DNA of 34,537 bases, from positions 1-34,537 of the forward strand of contig JBEKZI010000013.1 in the NCBI GenBank assembly GCA_049510055.1. Direction: 5' to 3'. This document shows positions 6,029 through 13,576 of the stretch, piece after piece. The position numbers and the translations under genes were made by a program. Each line of letters begins with the position of its first letter. Within the stretch, counting starts at the first letter, position 1. The notes beneath the pieces were generated by a model, which saw only the letters and a program-made list of their open reading frames with translations, was not told the origin of the DNA and did not search any database. Source of the stretch: JALHTV01 sp049510055 (GTDB taxonomy: Bacteria; Planctomycetota; Phycisphaerae; SM23-33).

Positions 6029-6259
6029 CTACTTGCCGACCAAAGCCATGGGCATGGTCGGCGCGGCCGGCGCCGTGGCGTCCCGGAATCGCTGGACGCG
6101 GATCCGCGCGGCACAGAAGGGACACTCATTCTGGATGACGCGGATCCTGTGCGCGTAGCGGCTGTCCGGCCAACGCCGTGCCGGCACGCACAGCGGGCAG
6201 ATGCGGCAGAAAAAGGCCATGATTCGGGTGCCCAGAGACGGTTTCGCCGGTGCATCCAT
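6029..6259 (-). CDS. Small Cys-rich (zinc-ribbon-like) protein
   Basis: A 76-residue protein preceded by AGGAGGTGA five bases before the ATG, the strongest ribosome site in this part of the window. It contains CRICPLC (about residues 18-24) and CPFC (about 46-49), that is Cys-x2-Cys-x2-Cys and Cys-x2-Cys. These are spaced as in small zinc-ribbon or rubredoxin-like knuckles, with basic residues between. The C-terminal 20 residues are Ala/Pro rich and likely disordered. It is divergent from the membrane-protein gene at 6470. Structural zinc binding is an inference from the Cys pairs; the cellular role is unknown. Confidence 0.65.
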   Translation of the reverse strand: MDAPAKPSLGTRIMAFFCRICPLCVPARRWPDSRYAHRIRVIQNECPFCAARIRVQRFRDATAPAAPTMPMALVGK

Positions 6260-6314
6260 GGTTCACCTCCTGCTTCCATGGCCGCGAGGCGCGAAACGTC
6301 TGGCCTGCGTGGTC

Positions 6315-6348
6315 GTCCGCCTATCCCGGCGCGCCGGGACAGGCGGAC
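6315..6348. repeat. 34-base hairpin next to a promoter
   Basis: GTCCGCCT (6315-6322) pairs with AGGCGGAC (6341-6348), and a perfect 16-base palindrome TCCCGGCGCGCCGGGA (6324-6339) fills the middle, leaving one mismatch per arm. It ends 5 bases before the -35 box of the promoter at 6354. It could be an operator for a dimeric regulator or a mobile palindrome; sequence alone cannot decide. Confidence 0.5.
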
Positions 6349-6353
6349 AAATG

Positions 6354-6383
6354 TTGGGAGACATGTTTGACTTCTGCTATTAT
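6354..6383 (+). promoter_or_regulatory. Sigma-70-type promoter for the 6470 gene
   Basis: TTGGGA (6354-6359), 18 bases, then TATTAT (6378-6383). The expected start near 6390 leaves about an 80-base leader before the ATG at 6470. Confidence 0.45.
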
Positions 6384-6469
6384 TTTAGGCGCGTCATCCG
6401 TATCGAGACCACCGGACGCGAATCATTTTTGTAATTTCGCGCGGGCAACCCGCCAGAAAGGCTTTTCCC

Positions 6470-7345
6470 ATGGAACAATCCAATAAGAGCAGGAAGCGTC
6501 TGATCTTATGGATAGTCGCCGCGGTGGTGGTTTTTGATTTGATCGTGGCCGCTTTGGCGTTGCTGGCGTTCCTGGAACCGGCCCACTATCGTCCCGTCCG
6601 GCTGGGCATCGACGAGCAGGAGGTGGCCGCCAAGCAGTTCTACCACCGGATGATGGACTTCGACGACCTGGCGCAGTCCAACACGCCCTTTGAGTTCGTC
6701 GTCACCAGCGACTTGGTCAACCGGTCCCTGGCCTCGATGGACGAGATCGCGGCCATGGTGCCGGGCGGCCAGAGCGGCCGAGTGCAGGAAATCGCCGCGG
6801 CGGCGGACCTGCGCGATCCGGCGGTGGTGATCCGTGACGGCAAGATCACGCTGATGATCCGGTCCGATCGGCTGGGGGTGGTGGTCTCGGGCGACTTGTC
6901 GCCCACAATAGACTCCCAGGGCCGGCTGGCCGTGCCCCTGACGGCCGTGAGGGTGGGGTATCTGCCCGTGCCGGAGGCGTTGATCCGCCACCAGATTTCG
7001 CGGACCAGGGACAGGCTGGTCGCCCTCCACTCCGCCCATCAGGCCGATAAGGACGTGCCGGGCAGCGAGGTGTCCACCGATCTAGCATCCATGGCGGCCA
7101 ACTACAGCCTGCGGATGATCGTGGCCGCACTGGACGGCAAGCCGATCGTGCCGGAAGGGTCCTACCGTCACCATCGCATCCGCCTGGTCGCCATCGAGCC
7201 GGCCGACGACAAGATTACGATCCGCGTCGTCGCCATGCCTCGCCAACCCGCTCAGCCGGCCGCGGCACCGTCTGCGGTCGCGCCGGGGCCGGCCGCCTCG
7301 CAGACCAGCGTCCAGTCGTCGCCGGCCACCACGCAGAGCCGATAA
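6470..7345 (+). CDS. Single-pass membrane protein, unknown function
   Basis: A 291-residue protein with a basic N terminus (MEQSNKSRKRL) and one hydrophobic segment (about residues 12-35), then an exported domain of about 220 residues. The tail is rich in Pro, Ala and Gln (RQPAQPAAAPSAV onward), typical of a disordered end. The middle has repeated short strands (VVIRDGKITLMIRSDRLGVV, GRLAVPLTAVRVGYLPVPEA), reminiscent of YpmS/DUF2140-like exported proteins, but the similarity is only in layout. Its last 94 bases overlap, tail to tail, the coding region of the phosphoesterase-domain gene on the other strand. Confidence 0.8.
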   Translation: MEQSNKSRKRLILWIVAAVVVFDLIVAALALLAFLEPAHYRPVRLGIDEQEVAAKQFYHRMMDFDDLAQSNTPFEFVVTSDLVNRSLASMDEIAAMVPGGQSGRVQEIAAAADLRDPAVVIRDGKITLMIRSDRLGVVVSGDLSPTIDSQGRLAVPLTAVRVGYLPVPEALIRHQISRTRDRLVALHSAHQADKDVPGSEVSTDLASMAANYSLRMIVAALDGKPIVPEGSYRHHRIRLVAIEPADDKITIRVVAMPRQPAQPAAAPSAVAPGPAASQTSVQSSPATTQSR

Positions 7346-7659
7346 ATCCCCCGCATCCGCCGGCCGGAAAATCGCACGCGCCAACCTTGGGCTTCTTCAG
7401 CCAGCAATTCGTAGGTCCCCTCGTCCTGCCGCGCGACCTCGCCGCGCCCGCCGCTGACAGGGCCTTCGTAGGTTAGGTAGGCCAGGCGATGGTCCTTCAG
7501 CTTCCTGGCCGGGGCGGACTGCCCCACGCCCAGCTCCAGCGGCGACTGCTCCATCTGCCAGGTGGCCAGGGCGTCGCCGCGGCGGAGCATCAAATCATAA
7601 TGTGGTCCCGCCGCGCCGGGATAGCCGCTGTGGAGGTGAATAACGAACGGCTCGATCAT
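7252..7659 (-). CDS. Stand-alone LigD-type 3'-phosphoesterase-domain protein
   Basis: A 135-residue protein. FVIHLHSGYPGAAGPHYDLML (about residues 5-25) matches the pattern of the 3'-phosphoesterase domain of bacterial DNA ligase D (His, then HYDLRL), followed by ATWQMEQSPLELG and the expected later strands. In LigD this Mn-dependent domain trims 3'-phosphates and ribonucleotides from DNA ends before joining. Free-standing versions exist in bacteria and archaea and may act in repair with a separate ligase. Neither ligase nor Ku is visible here. The C-terminal about 30 residues lie inside the 94-base antisense overlap with the neighbouring gene and look low in complexity (GPGATADGAAAG), so the true domain likely ends before them. 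Confidence 0.8.
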   Translation of the reverse strand: MIEPFVIHLHSGYPGAAGPHYDLMLRRGDALATWQMEQSPLELGVGQSAPARKLKDHRLAYLTYEGPVSGGRGEVARQDEGTYELLAEEAQGWRVRFSGRRMRGIYRLCVVAGDDWTLVCEAAGPGATADGAAAG

Positions 7660-7686
7660 GACGGCATTTTACCACCACCATTGAGC

Positions 7687-7923
7687 CTATGTGCCGCTCG
7701 AAGGTGATTGGTCGCCGTTGGCGGCGGAGGCGTCGGTCTTGGACTCAATCTGCCCGTAGCCCAGGGCCGCCAGGAGCATGATCGCCAGGGCCGAGATGCG
7801 CACGGCCGCGTCGTTGAACTGCTGCTGCTGGTTGGGCCAGAACAGCGCCGCCACCGCCGCCACCTGCACGGCCAGGGCCACTAGAAACTTTCGCGACGAG
7901 ATGCGCTCCAAAAACGATCGCAT
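7687..7923 (-). CDS. Small holin-like membrane protein
   Basis: A 78-residue protein, last gene of the virion cluster, with AAGGAGG just upstream. Two hydrophobic segments (about residues 12-28, FLVALAVQVAAVAALFW, and 40-56, ISALAIMLLAALGYG) are joined by a short polar turn (PNQQQQFND); the tail is polar and Ser/Asp/Gly rich. The size, two-segment layout and position beside a lipoprotein and a coiled-coil membrane protein resemble phage holins, which make membrane holes at lysis. No sequence signature proves it, and no endolysin is adjacent. Confidence 0.6.
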   Translation of the reverse strand: MRSFLERISSRKFLVALAVQVAAVAALFWPNQQQQFNDAAVRISALAIMLLAALGYGQIESKTDASAANGDQSPSSGT

Positions 7924-7940
7924 GGGAAACCTCCTTGGGT

Positions 7941-8201
7941 TTACGTGGTTTTCAAAATGCCGGCCAGGATGGGCTCGGCCAGGTCCATCAGGCGGCTCAG
8001 CAGGTTGGCTTCGGTCATGCCCTGCTGGAAGTCGGCGACGGCCTGTTTGTATTCCGCGCTGTCGCGGAGCGACTGGGCGGCCTGGCTGGTCAGGGCGATG
8101 CGGTCGATGACGGCCGCCAGGCCGGGATGCTGGGCGGCCCAGGCGTCATAGGATTGCTGCACGGCGCTGGCGACGGCTTGTTCGACGATTTCATTGGCCA
8201 T
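7941..8201 (-). CDS. Small helical protein of the virion cluster, unknown function
   Basis: An 86-residue, soluble-looking and mostly helical protein (MANEIVEQAVASAVQQSYDA, then AWAAQHPGLAAVIDRIALTS), with a hydrophobic C-terminal helix (LLSRLMDLAEPILAGIL). AAAGGAG precedes the ATG. It overlaps the upstream lipoprotein gene by 11 bases, so the two are translationally linked. No family recognised. Confidence 0.6.
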   Translation of the reverse strand: MANEIVEQAVASAVQQSYDAWAAQHPGLAAVIDRIALTSQAAQSLRDSAEYKQAVADFQQGMTEANLLSRLMDLAEPILAGILKTT

Positions 8202-8694
8202 GGGTCAGGCTCCTTTGGGCGTTCAGCAGTTGCGTGCGGAGGCGCTCGGCGACGTTCCACTGAGCGATGATGAGTTGGGCGGCCATGTCCAGCGACTCGT
8301 CGGCCGCGTTGAGATTGTCCTGATTGACGGCGTTGGCGGCGTCGACCTGCTGGACCTGCTGGGCCAGGACGTCCCGCGCGGCCGCGTAACCGCGCCGGGC
8401 CGAGATCACCCACTGCGGCGTGAACGGCACGGCCTGGCCGTTGGCGTCCTTCAGGCCCCCGGCGGCCGCCAGGGCGACGTCGGCGTCGAAGGCGGCGTCC
8501 AGGGCGGCCTTGTTGGCCTCCAGTTGCTTCACCAGGTCGTCGTGCTGGGCGGTCTGGGTCTGCTTGGCCTCGGTCAGCGCTTTGCGGGCCGTGGTGATCA
8601 GCTCCAGCGTCGCCGACGGAGCGCTGCAACCGCCCAGAATGACGGCGGCGGCCGCCAGAAAAGCTGCGATCCTAATTCGTCTTGGCATGGTCAT
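8191..8694 (-). CDS. Lipoprotein, possible outer spanin-like lysis protein
   Basis: A 167-residue protein with a clear lipoprotein signal: MTMPRRIRIAAFLAAAAVIL followed by the lipobox LGGC, Cys at about residue 23. The mature part is almost wholly helical, rich in Ala, Gln and Asp (TARKALTEAKQTQTAQHDDL, QQVQQVDAANAVNQDNLNAA), so a coiled-coil stalk is likely. The start overlaps the end of the upstream membrane coiled-coil gene by 23 bases in another frame. Overlapping inner-membrane and lipoprotein genes are the hallmark of phage Rz/Rz1 spanins, although outer spanins are usually shorter. Function inferred from layout. Confidence 0.65.
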   Translation of the reverse strand: MTMPRRIRIAAFLAAAAVILGGCSAPSATLELITTARKALTEAKQTQTAQHDDLVKQLEANKAALDAAFDADVALAAAGGLKDANGQAVPFTPQWVISARRGYAAARDVLAQQVQQVDAANAVNQDNLNAADESLDMAAQLIIAQWNVAERLRTQLLNAQRSLTHGQ

Positions 8695-8956
8695 GGAGAA
8701 ACTCCCTAATAAGGTCCCTGAGCGTTTCGATAACTTGCCGTTGCGTTTCCGAGAAGCGCGCCACCGCGCTGGTGTTTTGCTCCACCACCTGCGTGAGCAG
8801 TTCCAGGCGCTGCTCGTCGCGCAGGATCCGCGCGTGGGCCTCGCTGAGCTGGCGTTCGCGGGTCCGGCTGAGGCGGCGCTCCCATAGCCACATCGCCTCC
8901 ATCAGGCCGGCGGCGCCGAAGTTGGCCAGGTCGGTCACGAAGCCCACAACAGCCAT
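8672..8956 (-). CDS. Membrane-associated coiled-coil protein, possible inner spanin-like
   Basis: A 94-residue protein. The first 25 residues (MAVVGFVTDLANFGAAGLME) are fairly hydrophobic and could insert in or lie on the inner membrane. The rest is a strongly charged helix with heptad character (RRLSRTRERQLSEAHARILR, then EQRLELLTQVVEQ). It is followed, with a 23-base out-of-frame overlap, by a lipoprotein gene. That order matches an inner/outer spanin pair, but the N-terminal segment is weaker than a typical signal anchor. Alternative: a small structural or XhlA-like membrane protein. Confidence 0.55.
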   Translation of the reverse strand: MAVVGFVTDLANFGAAGLMEAMWLWERRLSRTRERQLSEAHARILRDEQRLELLTQVVEQNTSAVARFSETQRQVIETLRDLIREFLHDHAKTN

Positions 8957-8999
8957 AGCGGTTCCCTTTGGTTTGAGCTTTCCGTGTTAAAAATCTTCG

Positions 9000-10040
9000 T
9001 TAGTTGGGCGGGGTGTTGAGGTCGAACTCGACGACCACGCGGGCCTCGACGGCCGCCGTGACGTACGCGACGTCCGTGCGGCGGATGAGGAAATTATGTT
9101 CCGCCCCGTCCACGATAGCCTGGAGGCCCGCCGTGAGGTTCGCTCCGCTAATTTGTCCCGGCACCCCGGCCGCCAGCGTCACCGAGCCCAGGGCGGTGGA
9201 GTCGCCGCCGCCCATGCCGCCGGGGCTGGCCCAGGCACTGCTCGTGCCGGGGTTGTATTCATTCCACGTGGCCAGCCAATCGCTGAAGTTCAGCGGCCGC
9301 AGGCAGTGGCGCACCTCCACGGTACAGTCGGCGTCGGCGGTCACTTCCAGGAAGCTGCCGGACCGGACGGTCACGCCCGCCAGGCCTCGCGGCGGCGAGG
9401 ACCCGTCGCGAAAAACGGCGTAGCCCACGTTCCGCAGTTCGGCCACACCGCTGTTGCTCACGACCCCGGCCGTCCAGGGCGCGTCGGGCACGATGGAGAA
9501 CAGGCCGCTCATCCAATAGATGGGCAGGTCCCATCGCCCGCGGTGCACCCATTCCACCGCCTGCCGCAGTTCGTTAACGTGCACGTCGCGGATGGCCGTA
9601 GCCGCCGGCTGGAGGTAGGCGTTGGTCCAGTGATTCGTTCCGTTGATCTTGGGAAGCAGGCCCACCTGGCCGGTGCCCGGCGGCGAGTAACCATTGACGA
9701 TTTTTTTGCCCTCGTCGCCATCGCTGACCGGCCACAGCCAGTCCATGGCCGCCGGCGTTGCCGGCACGCCGCCCAGCGTGCCGATGGCGGGGGTCAGCAC
9801 CCCCGCCGCCAGCGCGTCGCGGAAGTTGTCGAATGGCGGAGCCAGGGCGGAGTCGAAGGTGGCCTTCTTCACAAATGCTCCGGCCGCCAGGTGCGAACTG
9901 AAATCCTGGGCGCCCTGGTACGTCAGGAAACGCCGGCGGTTGATGGCCGCAGCCAGTTCGGCCGCGTCACTGAGACGGACGGTGTGCTGCCCGCCGATCA
10001 GCCGAGGGTTGCCGTTGGACCATTGAGGGTTGTAAGCCAC
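9000..10040 (-). CDS. Virion-cluster protein, probable tail/receptor-contact protein
   Basis: A 346-residue protein, with GTG start at 10040 chosen because it follows the previous stop by 8 bases with GAGG in front; the open frame further upstream is only a shadow of that gene. It begins MAYNPQWSNGNPRLIGGQHT. Residues 20-60 contain VRLSDAAELAAAINRRRFLT and a long middle region carries helix-rich WHxxG-like text (DVHVNELRQAVEWVHRGRWD). The C-terminal third is beta-rich (SGSFLEVTADADCTVEVRHC). Aromatic and Gly content suits an exposed tail protein. No named family recognised. It is followed by the lysis-like set. Confidence 0.6.
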   Translation of the reverse strand: MAYNPQWSNGNPRLIGGQHTVRLSDAAELAAAINRRRFLTYQGAQDFSSHLAAGAFVKKATFDSALAPPFDNFRDALAAGVLTPAIGTLGGVPATPAAMDWLWPVSDGDEGKKIVNGYSPPGTGQVGLLPKINGTNHWTNAYLQPAATAIRDVHVNELRQAVEWVHRGRWDLPIYWMSGLFSIVPDAPWTAGVVSNSGVAELRNVGYAVFRDGSSPPRGLAGVTVRSGSFLEVTADADCTVEVRHCLRPLNFSDWLATWNEYNPGTSSAWASPGGMGGGDSTALGSVTLAAGVPGQISGANLTAGLQAIVDGAEHNFLIRRTDVAYVTAAVEARVVVEFDLNTPPN

Positions 10041-10048
10041 GGGAAGCC

Positions 10049-10621
10049 TCAGTTCAGGTACTTGGCGTACGCGGGATGGTCGAAGACGTAGCGCATGATC
10101 GGTGGATTGCCCGTGTCGGCGATGGCGGTGACCAGGACCATCGTGCCGACGTTCACCGCCGCCCCCGGTCCCAGCGACAGTTCCGCCAGGTTGTGGGCGG
10201 TGATCTGCGTGGCGCCGCTCTTGTCGGCGAAGCTGCCGGCGCCGGTGCAGGTCTGTTCCAGGACACCGTAGGCCGCCCCGCCCAGGGAGCTGACGATCTT
10301 GGCGGGAAACGCCGCCGGGGCCGCGGCGGCGGTGGACTGCGGCCGCAGGAACACGATCCATCGGCCCTCCACGTCGAGAGCGACGGCGTCGGTGTCGGCG
10401 GGGACTTGGCCGGTCTGGTCGGCCGGCTCAGCCAGGTTGGTCACGGTCAGCGTCTGCTCGTCGGCCTGCTGCGTGCCGCCGGAGGAGGCGAACTCCACCG
10501 GCATGGCCGTGTAGCGGTTGTTCTGGGCGACGGCGAGAATGCGGACGAGCTGCACGCCGAGCGCGTCGCCGGCCTGGGCCAGGCGATACAGCGCGTCGCG
10601 GAACGGGACGGTGCGGGTCAT
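10049..10621 (-). CDS. Virion-cluster protein, unknown
   Basis: A 190-residue protein starting MTRTVPFRDALYRLAQAGDA, with GGAGGG in front. The start is fixed by that site and by the upstream gene ending two bases earlier (10624). After an N-terminal helix the sequence is beta-rich with Thr/Ala/Gly loops (EQTLTVTNLAEPADQTGQVP, LGPGAAVNVGTMVLVTAIAD). This style is common in phage tail accessory proteins. No family recognised; it lies between two likely tail genes and is presumably structural. Confidence 0.6.
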   Translation of the reverse strand: MTRTVPFRDALYRLAQAGDALGVQLVRILAVAQNNRYTAMPVEFASSGGTQQADEQTLTVTNLAEPADQTGQVPADTDAVALDVEGRWIVFLRPQSTAAAAPAAFPAKIVSSLGGAAYGVLEQTCTGAGSFADKSGATQITAHNLAELSLGPGAAVNVGTMVLVTAIADTGNPPIMRYVFDHPAYAKYLN

Positions 10622-10623
10622 GG

Positions 10624-12360
10624 TCAGCCCTCCAGCAGGATCGTCGTGCCCTGGGCGGGGCCGAAGTCGTGGCGGACGGAACGGATGAACGGTTGGCGGC
10701 TCGAGGAGGAACGCAGCTCGACCGCCCGGCCTTCGATGGGGTCCACCGTGTCGCCGACGAAGCAGCCGACGTTCACCCATCCCAGCGTCAGCTCCGCCTG
10801 CATGGCGGTGGAGGCGACGACGGCGTGCCGCTGGGCCAGCTCCGCCAGGCTCGCCGAATCGTCGCGCTCATCGGGCGGGCCTAGGTTCGAATTACCGGAA
10901 AAAACGCTGCCGCCGTGCACGTGGTTCCAGCGGGCCCGATCGGCGGCGTCCAGGACGATTTGGCCTTGCGTGGGGTCGCCGGCTACCTCGGCCGTCAGAC
11001 GCGCGTCGGCCTCGATGGCGGCGGTCACGCGGACGGCTGCCGTCCCCGCGGCCGCCGCCTGGAAGAAGTCCGCCGGCAGGCCGTCCCCGCCCAGATAGAT
11101 CGCGCACTCGTCGCGGCTGACCCACAGCGGCCCGCGCCACCGCTGCCATGGGGCATTGGTTCCGCACCGCACGTCCGCCACCACGCCTAAGCTGGCGCCG
11201 TTGCGGTCGCACGACAGGCACGGCAGCAATTGCCGAGGCCGCTGCACGCGGAAGTCCTCGGCGCTGACGGCGGAAAAATCGTAGGCCGGCAGGTTCCACG
11301 GCGCCGTAGCGTACCAGCCGTGCTCGTTGAGCACCCATTTGCGGTACACGTCGGCCCGCTGCGTCCAGTTGGGACAGTGGCTGCGGACGAAGTCGCGCCA
11401 CCGCGCCGTCTGGAGCGAGGCGTCCCAGCCCCGCGCCATCGTGAAGGTGGACTCGTAGCGTTTGGCTGCGCCCAAGGCCAGGACGGCGCGGCGGGCGGGC
11501 CGGCGGCGAGTGACGACTTGGCCTTTCCACAGGTTGGTAGACGACGGCGAGAAGATCGTCCCGGCCGGCTGGAGGGCGACGGCGGCGGAGCGACCCGGCA
11601 TGCCCGGATGGTAGAACTCCAGCCCCAGCCCCCCTCGGGCGGACCGCAGCTCCAAACCGCCGCGGGCGGCAATCCGCGTCAGGGCCTCCGCGGCGGTCAG
11701 GCCGGTGACGTCCAACGTGCCCAGGTCGATTCCGCCCGCCAGGTCCGCCAGTTCCGAAAGGCCTGGCGCCGCTACGTTGGCCGGCGCTGCCGTGGCGATG
11801 ACGTAGGCCAGCGCGTCGGCCACCGTCCACCGCCGCGCGGAGGCGGAGGCGTCGAACAGCCGGGCCGCGCGGCAGCCTGCTTGCACGGCCGCGGCGCTGG
11901 CCAGACTGTGGGCGTCTCCGTTGAAGCGAACTGCCGCGTGGGCCAGCTCCGTCGCGGCCTGGTTGGCCACGTGCCAGCGTTGAGAGATGACCGCCGCCAA
12001 GGCTGCCGCCAGGTGATGTTCCACCTCGGCCTCCAGCCGCTCGCCGCCTTCGTCCACCTCCGCACGATGGGCCACGACGACGCCCTGGAAGTCCACGCCG
12101 CCGGCTGACTCCACCGGGCAAATCCGAACGGCGGCGCCGATGGACGGCAGCACGGCGGTTTGCTCCAATCGCGCCGAACTCGTCGGCAGGGCACCGCAGT
12201 GCCACAGGAGCCGGACGCGCCCGAACGTCGGCGGGCCGAGCACCTCCCACGTCAGGACCTTCAGGTCCATCCGCCGGGTGCCGTCGACGTACACCGCCGG
12301 CGGGACGGGCCGAAGGACCGTTGGGCCGCCGGAGTTCGCAGGTAGGGTCAGCGTCGGCAT
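10624..12360 (-). CDS. Large tail/baseplate-hub-like protein
   Basis: A 578-residue protein, the largest of the cluster. The N-terminal 110 residues are beta-rich and resemble the tube-hub domain region of phage hub proteins (VYVDGTRRMDLKVLTWEVLG, then WHCGALPTSS). A helical middle follows (about 120-260, with WTVADALAYVIATAAP and LTAAEALTRIAARGGLELRS, a layout seen in GpD-like hubs). A C-terminal beta region has repeated strand-turn units. DRARWNHVHGG (near residue 495) is His/Trp rich. The role as hub or baseplate protein is inferred from length, order and domain layout; a direct fold search would settle it. Confidence 0.55.
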   Translation of the reverse strand: MPTLTLPANSGGPTVLRPVPPAVYVDGTRRMDLKVLTWEVLGPPTFGRVRLLWHCGALPTSSARLEQTAVLPSIGAAVRICPVESAGGVDFQGVVVAHRAEVDEGGERLEAEVEHHLAAALAAVISQRWHVANQAATELAHAAVRFNGDAHSLASAAAVQAGCRAARLFDASASARRWTVADALAYVIATAAPANVAAPGLSELADLAGGIDLGTLDVTGLTAAEALTRIAARGGLELRSARGGLGLEFYHPGMPGRSAAVALQPAGTIFSPSSTNLWKGQVVTRRRPARRAVLALGAAKRYESTFTMARGWDASLQTARWRDFVRSHCPNWTQRADVYRKWVLNEHGWYATAPWNLPAYDFSAVSAEDFRVQRPRQLLPCLSCDRNGASLGVVADVRCGTNAPWQRWRGPLWVSRDECAIYLGGDGLPADFFQAAAAGTAAVRVTAAIEADARLTAEVAGDPTQGQIVLDAADRARWNHVHGGSVFSGNSNLGPPDERDDSASLAELAQRHAVVASTAMQAELTLGWVNVGCFVGDTVDPIEGRAVELRSSSSRQPFIRSVRHDFGPAQGTTILLEG

Positions 12361-12367
12361 GGATTCC

Positions 12368-12997
12368 TCACGACAAAGTGGCCAGGGCGTCCGGTTGCGG
12401 CGCGGTTACGGTGACGGGCGAGCCGGTCGGGCCGCTTCGCCCGCCGGCGACGGCGCGGACGGCGAACATCGCCGGCAGGACGTCCGCGGGCACGGTCGCT
12501 TCGTAATCCGCCGAGGGGTTTGCGGCGACGGTGGCTACGGGATTGACCGGGTCCAGCGTGCCCGTGCCGCGGTCGCTCAGCACCTCGAACCGCTCCGCCG
12601 CGGCGTAAGGCGGCGAAGGACGGTAGGTGAAACTTACGGTGACGAGACCCTCCGGCCCCAAAACGGCCGTCAGGTCGCTGACGGCATCCGAAGGCGGCGG
12701 CAGCAGCCGGCCGGCCTGGTCCACCTCCACGCAGCAGACCACGTGCGTGTTCTGCTCCTCTGCGCCCGCGGCTGAGACCGCCCGGGCCGCGAGGAAATGC
12801 TTTTCGCCATAGGCGATCGGCAGGGCCACCGAGACGGTCGGGTCCTCCGCCGCGACCAGGGTGATCGGCGTGGCGTAGTCGATGGCCTCGCTGTCGGCCA
12901 GGCTGTGGTAAAGGCGGTAAGACACGCCGCGGCACTCCAGCCAGCCCGGCTCGATGGCGGGCGGTTCGATCAGGATGGGATCAATAGATAGAACCAT
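12368..12997 (-). CDS. Fibronectin-III-like virion protein
   Basis: A 209-residue protein made of beta strands. The first half (about 1-95) has YRLYHSLADSEAIDYATPIT and AYGEKHFLAARAVSAAG; the second half (about 100-200) repeats the pattern with VTVSFTYRPSPPYAAAERFE and FAVRAVAGGRSGPTGSPVTV. Each resembles an Ig/fibronectin type III module: a Tyr-containing strand, then an Ala-Val-x-Ala strand, then Gly/Ser. Such modules decorate phage tails and bind surfaces weakly. A palindromic repeat lies in the 83-base gap upstream. Confidence 0.55.
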   Translation of the reverse strand: MVLSIDPILIEPPAIEPGWLECRGVSYRLYHSLADSEAIDYATPITLVAAEDPTVSVALPIAYGEKHFLAARAVSAAGAEEQNTHVVCCVEVDQAGRLLPPPSDAVSDLTAVLGPEGLVTVSFTYRPSPPYAAAERFEVLSDRGTGTLDPVNPVATVAANPSADYEATVPADVLPAMFAVRAVAGGRSGPTGSPVTVTAPQPDALATLS

Positions 12998-13011
12998 AAC
13001 ACCGACCTTTA

Positions 13012-13070
13012 GACTGTTTGACTGTTAGGCGCTGCGCCGAACAGCCAAACAGCCGAATAGTCAAACAGTC
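13012..13070. repeat. Palindromic repeat with GACTGTTTGACT ends
   Basis: GACTGTTTGACT (13012-13023) pairs perfectly with AGTCAAACAGTC (13059-13070). Inside lie a second small hairpin, GGCGC-T-GCGCC (13028-13038), and a further CCAAACAG tract. It occupies nearly the whole 83-base gap between two virion genes and is more A+T rich than either. Its shape recalls the other spacer palindromes in this window. Confidence 0.6.
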
Positions 13071-13080
13071 GCCGTTCTCC

Positions 13081-13566
13081 TTACGCGATGGTGCTTTCTG
13101 TCCTGTTTCCTCCGCCAGTGAGCTTGAGTGTGGCGACGGGCGTCGTGCCGTTGCGGCCGCGGAAGGTGACGACGCCGCCGGCGGCGTTGTAGTCGGCGTT
13201 GCCCACGCTGCGGGCGACGAGGGCCTCGACGGCCTTGGCCAGGCTGAGGGTTCCGCCGGTGGAGTCCACGTTGATCGCGGCAATCGCGTCGGGGCTGACG
13301 GCCGCCGGGGCGATCTCCTGGGGATTCAGGGCGCAGAAGGCCAGGGCAGCGCCCTCGGCGCCGGCGGCGTAGAATTTCACGCCGCCGCGGAAACTCGACT
13401 CAAAACCGCCGTAGGTCCACAGGTAAAAGCCGCCCCCGATCTCGACGAAGCCGGAGGCGATTTCGTCGCCGACCTGCTGACCGGCGGTATCGAGGAGCTT
13501 GGCCCGCAGCGACAGGAGCGTCTTGCTCGACCCCAGGGAAAGTCCAATGGAAAGTGTGGTGCTCAT
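13081..13566 (-). CDS. Virion-cluster protein, probable tail appendage/adaptor
   Basis: A 161-residue protein starting MSTTLSIGLSLGSSKTLLSL, with AAAGG in front. The first 75 residues are a beta sandwich-like run (LRAKLLDTAGQQVGDEIASG, FVEIGGGFYLWTY), similar in layout to small phage baseplate or fibre-attachment domains. The rest has a helix (GTLSLAKAVEALVARSVG) and a C-terminal beta hairpin (VVTFRGRNGTTPVATLKLTG) as seen in trimeric tail proteins. It directly precedes a 569-residue tailspike's neighbours, so a link to that spike is plausible. No named family. Confidence 0.55.
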   Translation of the reverse strand: MSTTLSIGLSLGSSKTLLSLRAKLLDTAGQQVGDEIASGFVEIGGGFYLWTYGGFESSFRGGVKFYAAGAEGAALAFCALNPQEIAPAAVSPDAIAAINVDSTGGTLSLAKAVEALVARSVGNADYNAAGGVVTFRGRNGTTPVATLKLTGGGNRTESTIA

Positions 13567-13576
13567 GATTTGGCCT

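Noticed and set aside
5837..6370. 177-codon plus-strand frame between hom and the membrane-protein gene
   Set aside because: It crosses the 22-base palindrome, is antisense to the small Cys-rich gene with its strong ribosome site, and looks like random GC-rich text.
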